The notes under the pieces are model-generated. The model was not told the DNA's origin, made no database searches, and worked only from the letters and a program-made list of their open reading frames with translations. From JBBROS01 sp965260935 (lineage in GTDB: Bacteria; Pseudomonadota; Alphaproteobacteria; Acetobacterales; Acetobacteraceae): a DNA stretch of 64,000 bases. The stretch is from positions 4,216,001 to 4,280,000 of the forward strand of contig OZ253374.1 of the NCBI GenBank assembly GCA_965260935.1. The letters run 5' to 3'. How positions within the stretch are numbered: the stretch's first letter is position 1; each line of letters starts with the position of its first letter. The translations under genes and the position numbers were made by a program. Positions 18,027 through 25,425 of the stretch are shown piece by piece.

Positions 18027-18654
18027 GGATGATCCCCGGATTGGGTAGGGGCGAGGCGGCCGAGGCCGGCGCGGACGCCGCCGGGCTTTGAGACGGTGGC
18101 GCGGGCCGCGTCGATCCGGATGATGGCGAAGTTGACTTAGGAGGGCTTGTGGGCGTGTCGGACGATGCGCCGGTAACGGCAACCTTGCCGATGCGGGCGA
18201 GCGCGAAGCCGGCGATCACTGAGGCGCCCAGGAACAGGGCGGGTTGCCGGCGGGCCAAACCTTCCAAATTCCTGGCAATGCCTTGTAGATCGTTCGTGCG
18301 AAGCGTGTCGGCAACCGAGCCCAGCTCGGCAGCCCCACGCTCGACCACTCTCGCGATCCAGTCCTGCTCGCCTTCGAGCTGCTGGCCGGAGCGGTGGATG
18401 GAATGGGCAAGACTGTCGACCTGGTCGGCCAGTTGGTCCTTCTGCGCTTCAGCGGCGGAAAGAGCGCTGTTCTTCGCTTCACCCGCGAGCGATGCGGCGC
18501 GGTCCTTTGCCTCGTGCGCGACATCTTTCGCATGTCCGGCCGCCTCGCTTCCGGCCTGGCGGGCCTGCGAGGCGGCTTGCTGGGCGGCATCGCCTGCTTT
18601 TTTCGCGCTTTCAAGGGTGTTGCCAACCGCACCGGTTCCCGTTCTGTCGCTCAT
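18013..18654 (-). CDS. Ala-rich helical protein with C-terminal membrane segment, first gene of DUF3618 cassette
   Basis: 213 residues. The first half is built of Ala/Gln/Lys-rich heptad-like helix (ESAKKAGDAAQQAASQARQA, KDVAHEAKDRAASLAGEAKN), similar in composition to late-embryogenesis-abundant or nutrient-deprivation proteins. A short hydrophobic helix (PALFLGASVIAGFALARIG) lies near 140, and the C-terminus is a Pro/Ser/Thr-rich tail. ATG at 18654 follows GGAGG at good spacing. Its end overlaps the holin-like gene by 14 bp. Function not known; membrane protection under stress is a guess from composition and neighbours. Confidence 0.7.
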   Translation of the reverse strand: MSDRTGTGAVGNTLESAKKAGDAAQQAASQARQAGSEAAGHAKDVAHEAKDRAASLAGEAKNSALSAAEAQKDQLADQVDSLAHSIHRSGQQLEGEQDWIARVVERGAAELGSVADTLRTNDLQGIARNLEGLARRQPALFLGASVIAGFALARIGKVAVTGASSDTPTSPPKSTSPSSGSTRPAPPSQSPAASAPASAASPLPNPGIIHERS

Positions 18655-18799
18655 ACGCGCCTCCATGTTAGATGGCGTAACGGAGGGGAAAGCAAAACGT
18701 TGCATCCGGATCAAGACCGAGGCCGATTGTTAATCTTGTGACACAAGCTTCTGAAATATTCGGATTGCAGCCATCGGGCGCGCACTGCATGGCTGGCGC

Positions 18800-19585
18800 G
18801 TGAGAGTTTTGACTGTCTGCCTGCTGCTGTTCGGATTGTTCTACCTCGTGCCGCTCGGGCTTTCGGCGCTTCGGTTCCGGCTTGAAGGAATGGGGGTAGG
18901 GTGGCAAACGGCGGACCGGTCGAGCGCCGGGCTGCTGCCTCCGGCCTCGGCGCACCCGGAAGCGGCGGTGCGGGTGTTCTCGGCGCGGACGGTGCGTTGG
19001 CGCGGGATATTCGCGACGCATTGCTGGATCGTGCTGAAGCCGGCGGGGGCTGGGGCTTACACGAGGTACGACTACACGGCCTGGGGCGATCCGGTCCGGG
19101 TGGATGGCTTCGTGGCGGACGGGCGGTGGTTCGGGCGGATGCCGTCGCTGGTTTATGCAGCCGATGGGCCAGCGGCGGAGGCTCTGATCCCACGGATGCG
19201 GGCCGCGATCGAGACCTATCGGTTCCGCAACCGGGGCGACTACCGGGCTTGGCCGGGGCCGAACTCGAACACGTTCGTGTCGGCGGTGATGGGGGTGACG
19301 CCGGAGATGCGGGCGGCATTGCCGCCAACGGCGATCGGCAAGGATTACCCGTACGAGGGGCGATGGCTGTGGTGGACGCCGTCGCGCACGGGGGTTCGGC
19401 TGAGCTTGGCCGGTTACGCGGGGGTGACGGTCGGTTGGGTCGAGGGATTGGAGCTGAACATCCTCGGCGCCGTGGCGGGGGTTGACGTGCGCAGGCCGGC
19501 TTTGAAGCTGCCTGGGCTGGGACGGGTCGGCTTACTGCCGTCAGTGTTCAGCTTGCAGCCGCCCGGCGCCCAGCGGGCTGACTAG
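18800..19585 (+). CDS. DUF3750 domain-containing protein
   Basis: 261 residues with an N-terminal hydrophobic anchor (VLTVCLLLFGLFYLVPLGL) and a periplasmic DUF3750 domain: FATHCWIVLKPAGAGAYTRY near 71, PGPNSNTFVSAVMG near 153 and ALPPTAIGKDYPYEGRWLWW near 173. Conserved His, Cys and Asn residues in these motifs suggest a papain-like or NlpC-like hydrolase, but no activity is established. Start is a GTG at 18800, 145 bp from the divergent DUF3618 cassette. Its last 45 bp overlap, tail to tail, the dsbD-like gene. Confidence 0.82.
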   Translation: MRVLTVCLLLFGLFYLVPLGLSALRFRLEGMGVGWQTADRSSAGLLPPASAHPEAAVRVFSARTVRWRGIFATHCWIVLKPAGAGAYTRYDYTAWGDPVRVDGFVADGRWFGRMPSLVYAADGPAAEALIPRMRAAIETYRFRNRGDYRAWPGPNSNTFVSAVMGVTPEMRAALPPTAIGKDYPYEGRWLWWTPSRTGVRLSLAGYAGVTVGWVEGLELNILGAVAGVDVRRPALKLPGLGRVGLLPSVFSLQPPGAQRAD

Positions 19586-21655
19586 GGCTTGCTTGCCAGG
19601 GGCGGCGGCTTGCTTGAGGGCGTCGAGCACGGCGCTTGCGGTAAGAAGCTCGGGGAGCGGATGGCCCTGGGGCGCGGCGGGGCCGAACACGACGTTCAGC
19701 GGCACGCCGTAGCGTCCGAAGCTTTGCAGATATGCGGTGACGGCGGGTTCAGGGCGGGTCCAGTCGGCGCGCATGGCGACGATGCCGGGCTGACGCAGGC
19801 GGGCGGCAACGGGGTCCCGGTCGATGACGGCGGCTTCGTTGACCTTGCAGGTGAGGCACCAGGCGGCGGTGACGTCGACGAACACAGTGTTGCCGGCGGC
19901 AACTTCGCGCTGGATGGCGGCGGCGTCGAGCGGACGCCAGAAGCCGCCGCTGGGCGCCGAGGCGGCGTTTAAAGGAATGGTCCAGCTTGGCAACGCGATG
20001 GTGGCCAAAACGAGAACGGCAACGCCTGCCCCGAGCGGGCGGCGGGCACTGGGAACGCGGTGGCGGAGCGCCAAAGCGGCGAGGACGGCGGCGAGCAGGA
20101 GGCCGGTGATCGCGGCCGTGGTCGCGTCGGTGACTTGGGCCAGCACCCAGAGAAGCCAGAGAGCGCTGCCGGCCAGCGCGAGGCCGAGTAGGCGGCGCAG
20201 TACAAGCATCCACGGCCCGGGCCGCGGCAGGAGGCGGACGAGGCCGGGGGCCGCGGCGACGGCGAGGAGGGGCGCGGCCATGCCGAGGCCCAGGGCGGCG
20301 AAAACAAGGAGGATTTCGGCGGGGCCGCGGGCGAGCGCGAAGCCCACGGCGACGCCGACGAACGGGGCGGAGCAGGAGGTGGCCAGCAAGGTCGCGAATG
20401 CCCCGGCGGTGAAGGAATCGAGCAGGGGATGGCGGGGGCGGAGATTGCCGGCGGCCAGGGCGAAGCCGGGAAGGTTGATGGAAAGAAGGCCGAGAAGGCT
20501 GGCGGCGAACAGGGTCATGGCCGCGGCCATGGCGGCGAGGAAGAGGGGCTGCTGGAACTGGATGCCCCAGCCAATCGCCGCGCCGCCGAGTTTCAGGATG
20601 GCGAGGATGGCGGCAAGCAGGAGAAAGGAGGCAACGATTCCGGCCGCGGTGGCCAGCAGGCCCCGGCGGACCTGGCGGCGTTGCGCCCCGGCGTAATTGG
20701 CGACCGAGAGCAGCTTAAAGGAAAGGACGGGCAGGACGCACGGCATGGCGTTGAGGATCAGCCCGCCAAGCAGGGCTGCGCCGAGAACGGCAAGAAGGCT
20801 GGCGGCCGTGCCCGTGCCGGGCGGCAGGCCCGGTGTGGGAGCCGCATCGAATTGAGCGGCCTGCGAAGCGCCAGTGAGCGTGCCAGTGAGGGTAAAGGTC
20901 AAAGGCTGGTTCGCTATGGCGGCCGCGGTCTTGGCCGGGAGGGGGATGGTGAAGGCGGTCGTGCCAGCCGTTGGCCGCCCAATTTCCGGCGCAGCGGGTG
21001 CGGTAAGAGGAATGCCTTCGACGAAAAGGTCCGGGGACCGCAAGGGGACGCCGCTGCCGATGACGACGTGAAGGGCGTTGCCGGAAACGGTGGCAGCATC
21101 GAGGGTCAGGTTCTGCGCGGAAAGGGACGCTGAGAGGGCGGCGGAAGCGGCAGCGATCAGGGGCGCCTCGGCGCCGGGGAGGGCGAGGCCGGCGGGAAGG
21201 TCGAGGCTGAGCGTGGCGTGATAGGGGATGCAGACGTTCTCGCAGGCGGCGTAATCAACTTCGGCTTGCAGGTGGAGGGGTTTGCCCGGGTCCGTGAGGG
21301 TGAGCGTGATCGGGAGGGTGACGGCGTTTTCGTAGACGTAGTTCTCCAGCCCCTCGACCGTCAGGCGGTGGGGAGCGGGCCAGGCGATCGCGGCCGACGC
21401 CAGGTTCTTCGAGCCGCTCCAGTCGATCGTGGCCGGGAAGCCGGCATCGCCCGGTGTGCGCCAGTAGGTGTGCCAGCCCGGGGCGAGGCGGAGCTGCAAG
21501 GCGGCGTCCAGCCGGGCGCTGGAGCCTGTGGCGTTTGTCGCGGCAATAAGGCGGGCGGAGGCCTTGGCGTTCTCGGCCCAGGGTGTGGCGGCAGCGTTCG
21601 CGAGCACGGGCGCCAGCATCAGCAGCAGCGCGAGGAGGCGAGAAAGACGGCGCAT
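19541..21655 (-). CDS. Protein-disulfide reductase, DsbD/ScsB family
   Basis: Carries electrons from cytoplasmic thioredoxin across the inner membrane to periplasmic thiol proteins. 704 residues in three parts: signal peptide (to about 22) and periplasmic domain with Cys138 and Cys142 (YAACENVCIPYH); a membrane domain of about eight helices with NAMPCVLPVLSFK near 302 and SCSAPFVG near 430; and a C-terminal thioredoxin domain with WCLTCK. The layout with this N-terminal domain is nearer to ScsB than to E. coli DsbD. ATG at 21655 overlaps the stop of the upstream CDF gene (TGATG), so the two are coupled; a role in metal/thiol homeostasis is inferred. Confidence 0.9.
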   Translation of the reverse strand: MRRLSRLLALLLMLAPVLANAAATPWAENAKASARLIAATNATGSSARLDAALQLRLAPGWHTYWRTPGDAGFPATIDWSGSKNLASAAIAWPAPHRLTVEGLENYVYENAVTLPITLTLTDPGKPLHLQAEVDYAACENVCIPYHATLSLDLPAGLALPGAEAPLIAAASAALSASLSAQNLTLDAATVSGNALHVVIGSGVPLRSPDLFVEGIPLTAPAAPEIGRPTAGTTAFTIPLPAKTAAAIANQPLTFTLTGTLTGASQAAQFDAAPTPGLPPGTGTAASLLAVLGAALLGGLILNAMPCVLPVLSFKLLSVANYAGAQRRQVRRGLLATAAGIVASFLLLAAILAILKLGGAAIGWGIQFQQPLFLAAMAAAMTLFAASLLGLLSINLPGFALAAGNLRPRHPLLDSFTAGAFATLLATSCSAPFVGVAVGFALARGPAEILLVFAALGLGMAAPLLAVAAAPGLVRLLPRPGPWMLVLRRLLGLALAGSALWLLWVLAQVTDATTAAITGLLLAAVLAALALRHRVPSARRPLGAGVAVLVLATIALPSWTIPLNAASAPSGGFWRPLDAAAIQREVAAGNTVFVDVTAAWCLTCKVNEAAVIDRDPVAARLRQPGIVAMRADWTRPEPAVTAYLQSFGRYGVPLNVVFGPAAPQGHPLPELLTASAVLDALKQAAAPGKQALVSPLGAGRLQAEH

Positions 21656-22560
21656 CAGACAACGCTCGCCGGGCGGAGTTCGCAAGCCCGGGCGCAATCT
21701 GCGGTCTCGAGCTGAAGCGTGGGATGGGCGATGCCGAACCGATGGTGGACTCGCTGGGCGGCTTGATGCAGCAGGTCTTGGTCACGCGCCGGGTCGGGCC
21801 GGACGAGGTGGGCGGTCAGCGCGGTCTCGGTGGTGCTCATGGCCCAGATATGGAGGTCGTGGACTCCAATGACGCCGGGGAGCGCGCGCAGGGTCCGCTC
21901 GACCTCGGCCGGGTCGATGCCGGGGGGGACGGCGTCCATGGCCAGGTTCACGCTGTCCCGGAGCAATCCCCAGGTTCCAACGAGGATAACGCCGGCGATG
22001 GCAAGGCTGGTAGCCGGGTCGAGCCATTGCCAGCCGGTGTACTGGATGAGGATTGCGGCGACAATGACGCCGACGGTGACCCCGGCGTCGGCGGCCATAT
22101 GGAGGAAGGCACCGCGGATGTTAAGGTCGGCGTGGCGTCCGGACATGAACAGCCAGGCGGTGCCGCCGTTGACCAGAACGCCGGCGGCGGCGACCCAGAT
22201 GATCGTCCCGGTGGCGACAGGCTCCGGGGCGATGAGCCGCTGGACGGCTTCGACGGCGATGGCGCCGATGGCGATGAGCAGGATGACGGCATTCGCGAGC
22301 GAGGCGAGGATGGGGCCGCGCTTAAAACCGTAGGTCCGGAACGCGGTGGGGCGGCGCTTCGCAAGCCAAGCCGCACCCCAGGCGAGCAGCAGGCCCAACA
22401 CGTCCGAGAGGTTGTGCCCGGCGTCCGCGAGCAGGGCAAGGGAGCCTGAGAAAATCCCGAAGACGGTTTCCAGGACAACGTAGCCGGCGTTGAGCGCGAT
22501 GCCGATCGCGAAGGCGCGGCCGAAATCGGCGGGGGCATGGCTATGGTGGTCGTGGGGCAT
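21655..22560 (-). CDS. Cation diffusion facilitator (CDF) family metal efflux transporter
   Basis: Inner-membrane antiporter exporting Zn2+, Co2+, Cd2+ or similar ions. 301 residues. A His-rich start (MPHDHHSHAPADF) precedes six membrane helices; LLADAGHNLSDVLGLLL holds the His/Asp metal site of helix 2 and FLHMAADAGVTVGV that of helix 5. The cytoplasmic C-terminal domain has GVHDLHIWAMSTTETALTAH, typical of the ZitB/CzcD branch. ATG at 22560 is chosen because homology starts at this His-rich segment. Downstream dsbD overlaps by one base. Confidence 0.92.
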   Translation of the reverse strand: MPHDHHSHAPADFGRAFAIGIALNAGYVVLETVFGIFSGSLALLADAGHNLSDVLGLLLAWGAAWLAKRRPTAFRTYGFKRGPILASLANAVILLIAIGAIAVEAVQRLIAPEPVATGTIIWVAAAGVLVNGGTAWLFMSGRHADLNIRGAFLHMAADAGVTVGVIVAAILIQYTGWQWLDPATSLAIAGVILVGTWGLLRDSVNLAMDAVPPGIDPAEVERTLRALPGVIGVHDLHIWAMSTTETALTAHLVRPDPARDQDLLHQAAQRVHHRFGIAHPTLQLETADCARACELRPASVV

Positions 22561-22737
22561 GGCTGGGACGGGCTCGACAGGTGTTGAACGGTGCTTAGGG
22601 CGAGGCGTACTGGGCTGCCAGACTGTAATCATCGGGGGCAAGACGATCCTGACCTTTGTCCTTATAGCACCGGCGGGCGGAAAGGCGCGACCGATCTTGC
22701 CTGCCGTGCCGGCCAGTTGCGCTACATGCCCGCAAGG

Positions 22738-24159
22738 TCACTTCCGCGCGGCAAGCGCGGCATTGATCAGGGCCTCGGCATCGGATCGCAAGGCTTGCCG
22801 GGAATCGTCGCGGAGGTACGACATATGGCCGCCGGGGTAGATGTGCAAGCTGAGGCGCCCGGCGGGTTTGGTCTCGGGGGCTTGGGCAATCAGCAGGGCG
22901 GAGGCGAAATAGGGGGTGACGAGGTCGGTGATGCCGTGGGTGACGATCGCCTGGGCGGCGGGGTCGAGCGCGAGGTATTGGCGCAGCGCGGTCATCGATT
23001 GGGGGCGGCTGTTGCCGTGGCCGTAATCCCATTCGCGGGCGATGCTGTCGTTCAACAGGTAATACTGGCGATTGGGCGCGCCGTTGGGCTGCCAGTCGAG
23101 CTTGGTGGCGTAAAGGGCGAGCATCGCGCTGGTGAAGGGCGCGCGCAGGCCGTCGAGAATGGCGTCGGGGGAGTTGTCGTCGCGTGCGGCGGGAAACGGG
23201 TCGGCGGCGGCGATGGTGGCGTCGTAGGGGCTGGCAACCTCGCCGGGGTTGCGGTCCCGGAGGAAATCTTCGAGGCCGATCCGGCCTTCGCGGCGGCGGA
23301 CAAGGGCGCGGTCCAGGCCGGTAAGCCGGGCCACATGGTCGGTGATGCTGGCGACGGCCTCCGGGTCCTTGGGGCCGCGGAGCAGGTCGGTGAGGTAGCC
23401 GGTGCGGGCGTAGGTTTCGGCGTCGGCGACAGCGGCGCGGGTGGCGGCGTTCCGGGCGGCGGCGGCGAGGCTCGGCAGGCGGGCGACCCATCTCAGCGGG
23501 TCATAGGGAGCGTCGCGCCCGTTGAAGTCGAGCACGGGGGAGATCATGACGAGGCCCGACACGCCGACCCCTTGCTGGTCGTTCAGTGCGCGGGCGAGGC
23601 GGGGCGCGCGGAAGCCGCCGTAGCTCTCGCCGGCGATGAAGACCGGGCTTTCGAGACGGTTGTGGGACTGGAGCCAGCGGCGCACGACGGTGGCAAGCGA
23701 GCGGATGTCGCTGTCGACGCCGTAGAAGGATTTCGCGTTGTCCTTGCCCGTGGCGCGGCTGTAGCCGGTGCCGACCGGGTCGATGAAGACGAGGTCGGTG
23801 AAGGGGAGCCAGGTTTCGGCGTTGTCGATGGGGACGGGAGGCTGGCTGGGGACGATCGGGATCTTGACCGGCACGCGCCAGGGGCCAATGGCGCCGACGT
23901 CGAGCCAGGCGGAGGACGCGCCGGGGCCGCCGTTCAGGGCAAAGGTGACGGGGCGAGGGGATTGGGCTTCGTGCAGGAACGCGGTGGCGACAATCTCGGC
24001 CTGGGGCGCGCCTTCGGGGTTGGCGAGAGTGATGGTTTCGACGCTGGCGGTAAAGGCGAGGGGGCCGGCAGGGAGGTTCAGGGTGTGCTTGGTCGTGCTG
24101 TCGGCGGCGCGCGCAGGCGTGGCGAAGATGAGGACAAGGACGATGAGGAAGCGGGGCAT
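22738..24159 (-). CDS. Serine carboxypeptidase, S10 family
   Basis: Secreted acidic-type carboxypeptidase that removes C-terminal residues from peptides, 473 residues. Signal peptide MPRFLIVLVLIFATPARA, then the S10 fold: substrate-binding NGGPGASS at 76-83, FIDPVGTGYSRA near 125, nucleophile Ser179 in IAGESYGG, Asp in HGITDLVTPY and His in YPGGHMSYL. The frame extends far upstream, but ATG at 24159 gives a proper signal peptide, and the additional N-terminal sequence is not family-like. It stands alone, likely for peptide use in the periplasm or outside the cell. Confidence 0.9.
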   Translation of the reverse strand: MPRFLIVLVLIFATPARAADSTTKHTLNLPAGPLAFTASVETITLANPEGAPQAEIVATAFLHEAQSPRPVTFALNGGPGASSAWLDVGAIGPWRVPVKIPIVPSQPPVPIDNAETWLPFTDLVFIDPVGTGYSRATGKDNAKSFYGVDSDIRSLATVVRRWLQSHNRLESPVFIAGESYGGFRAPRLARALNDQQGVGVSGLVMISPVLDFNGRDAPYDPLRWVARLPSLAAAARNAATRAAVADAETYARTGYLTDLLRGPKDPEAVASITDHVARLTGLDRALVRRREGRIGLEDFLRDRNPGEVASPYDATIAAADPFPAARDDNSPDAILDGLRAPFTSAMLALYATKLDWQPNGAPNRQYYLLNDSIAREWDYGHGNSRPQSMTALRQYLALDPAAQAIVTHGITDLVTPYFASALLIAQAPETKPAGRLSLHIYPGGHMSYLRDDSRQALRSDAEALINAALAARK

Positions 24160-24372
24160 GGGTCGGCTCCGGGTCTGTCGGCTAAGCATTATTTGGCAGA
24201 GCGTGCTGGCACGCTGCCGGTAAAACGATGCGTCCCCAAAGATTTCTAAGCAGGCTCGCGTATCCGATCCGTATGGTGCAGCTATAGCACGTCCAGGGCT
24301 GCACGTTGATGCGGCCCGGCTCATGTCCGGGATTGCTGGCATGTGATTGCCGGGGCTGATAGCATCTCGGCC

Positions 24373-24957
24373 ATGAACGTTGCGCTGCGCAAACAGATGA
24401 CGCTGGAGCAATTCCTTGCCTGGGAAGAACGGCAGGAATTGCGCTACGAGTTCGATGGATTTCAGCCGGTCGCGATGACGGGGGGAACCGCTGCTCATTC
24501 AGCCATTCAGATCAACCTTTTGACTGTGCTAAGGGGGCGGCTGCGTGGCGGGCCATGCCGTCCATTTGGCAGCGGGTTGAAGATTCTGGTTGCCGGGCGC
24601 ATCCGTTACCCGGACGCGTTCGTCGTCTGCACGCCGGTGCCTCCCCGCTCGACGGTGGTGAGTGAGCCGGTCGCCATATTCGAGATCCTGAGCGAGAGCA
24701 CGGCGAATACCGACCTCATTGCCAAGAATGCCGAGTATCGGGCCACAAGTTCGGTCCAGTATTACGTCATTCTGCAGCAAGCCAGTGCCGCGTTGATGGC
24801 GTATGCAAGAAAGGGAGAGGACTGGGTTTCGGACGTGGTGACAGGCGACGCGGCGGTGCTGCGCCTGCCGGGGATCGGGGCCGAGAGCCCGCTTGCCGAG
24901 ATGTACGCCGATATCGAATTCCCTGCCGTTTCGGGTCGCGACGAGGCGCCGGCCTGA
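24373..24957 (+). CDS. Uma2 family (DUF820) putative endonuclease
   Basis: 194 residues of the Uma2/DUF820 PD-(D/E)XK nuclease-like fold, abundant in cyanobacteria and scattered elsewhere, often without known function. Visible motifs: MTLEQFLAWEERQELRYEFD at the start, MTGGTAAHSAIQINL near 38, RYPDAFVV (Asp of the PD motif) near 88, and VAIFEILSEST (Glu) near 107 followed by KNAEYR (Lys). ATG at 24373 fits the usual start. The next gene begins directly at the base after its stop, so they form a pair. Accessory-type gene; a biological target is not known. Confidence 0.85.
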   Translation: MNVALRKQMTLEQFLAWEERQELRYEFDGFQPVAMTGGTAAHSAIQINLLTVLRGRLRGGPCRPFGSGLKILVAGRIRYPDAFVVCTPVPPRSTVVSEPVAIFEILSESTANTDLIAKNAEYRATSSVQYYVILQQASAALMAYARKGEDWVSDVVTGDAAVLRLPGIGAESPLAEMYADIEFPAVSGRDEAPA

Positions 24958-25425
24958 GTGATCGTGAGCGTGACCCGCTTGCGGCTGCGGTCCGGCGCGC
25001 ACGGGCTTGGGTTCGCCCGGCTAACACTCGGCTCATTAACGGAGGCTATGCGAGCTCCCGGCTTCATCGACGGGCGGCTCCGTGCCGGACGGCGGCTTGC
25101 GTTCTGGACCGTCACGCGATGGTCCTCCGAAGACGCGTTGCGGGCTTGGCTGAAGGCCGGGGCGCGTGGGCGGGCAATGCCGCGTCTCGCGTCGTGGTGC
25201 GACGAGGCGGCGGTAGCGCGGTGGCGAACCGCGGATGACGCGTCGTTCCCGGAATGGGCGGAATGCCACGGACGCCTGGCCAACGACGGGCGGCTGTCGG
25301 CAGTGCGCTTCCCCTCCGACGGACATAAGGCCGGGTTAACCGTACCGGAGCCCTGGGGGAAGCGGGGCGTTCCGGTCGTCTTGCTGTTTAAGCGTCGGTG
25401 CCGGGCGGCTCAATATTCGAACTGA
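24958..25425 (+). CDS. Conserved hypothetical protein, possible monooxygenase-like ferredoxin fold
   Basis: 155 residues, GTG start at 24958, immediately after the uma2-like stop codon. The order beta strand, GFIDGRLRAGRRLAFWTVTR, SSEDALRAWLKAGARGRAMP and ASWCDEAAVARW resembles the spheroidene-monooxygenase-like or antibiotic-biosynthesis-monooxygenase-like dimeric alpha/beta barrels, but no catalytic residue can be named. It ends 16 bp inside the convergent tamB gene. Function unknown. Confidence 0.6.
   Translation: MIVSVTRLRLRSGAHGLGFARLTLGSLTEAMRAPGFIDGRLRAGRRLAFWTVTRWSSEDALRAWLKAGARGRAMPRLASWCDEAAVARWRTADDASFPEWAECHGRLANDGRLSAVRFPSDGHKAGLTVPEPWGKRGVPVVLLFKRRCRAAQYSN

Noticed and set aside
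22591..24249. 552-codon plus-strand frame opposite the S10 carboxypeptidase
   Set aside because: Low-complexity Gly/Ala/Glu-rich translation with no motifs; the minus strand holds signal peptide and catalytic triad.
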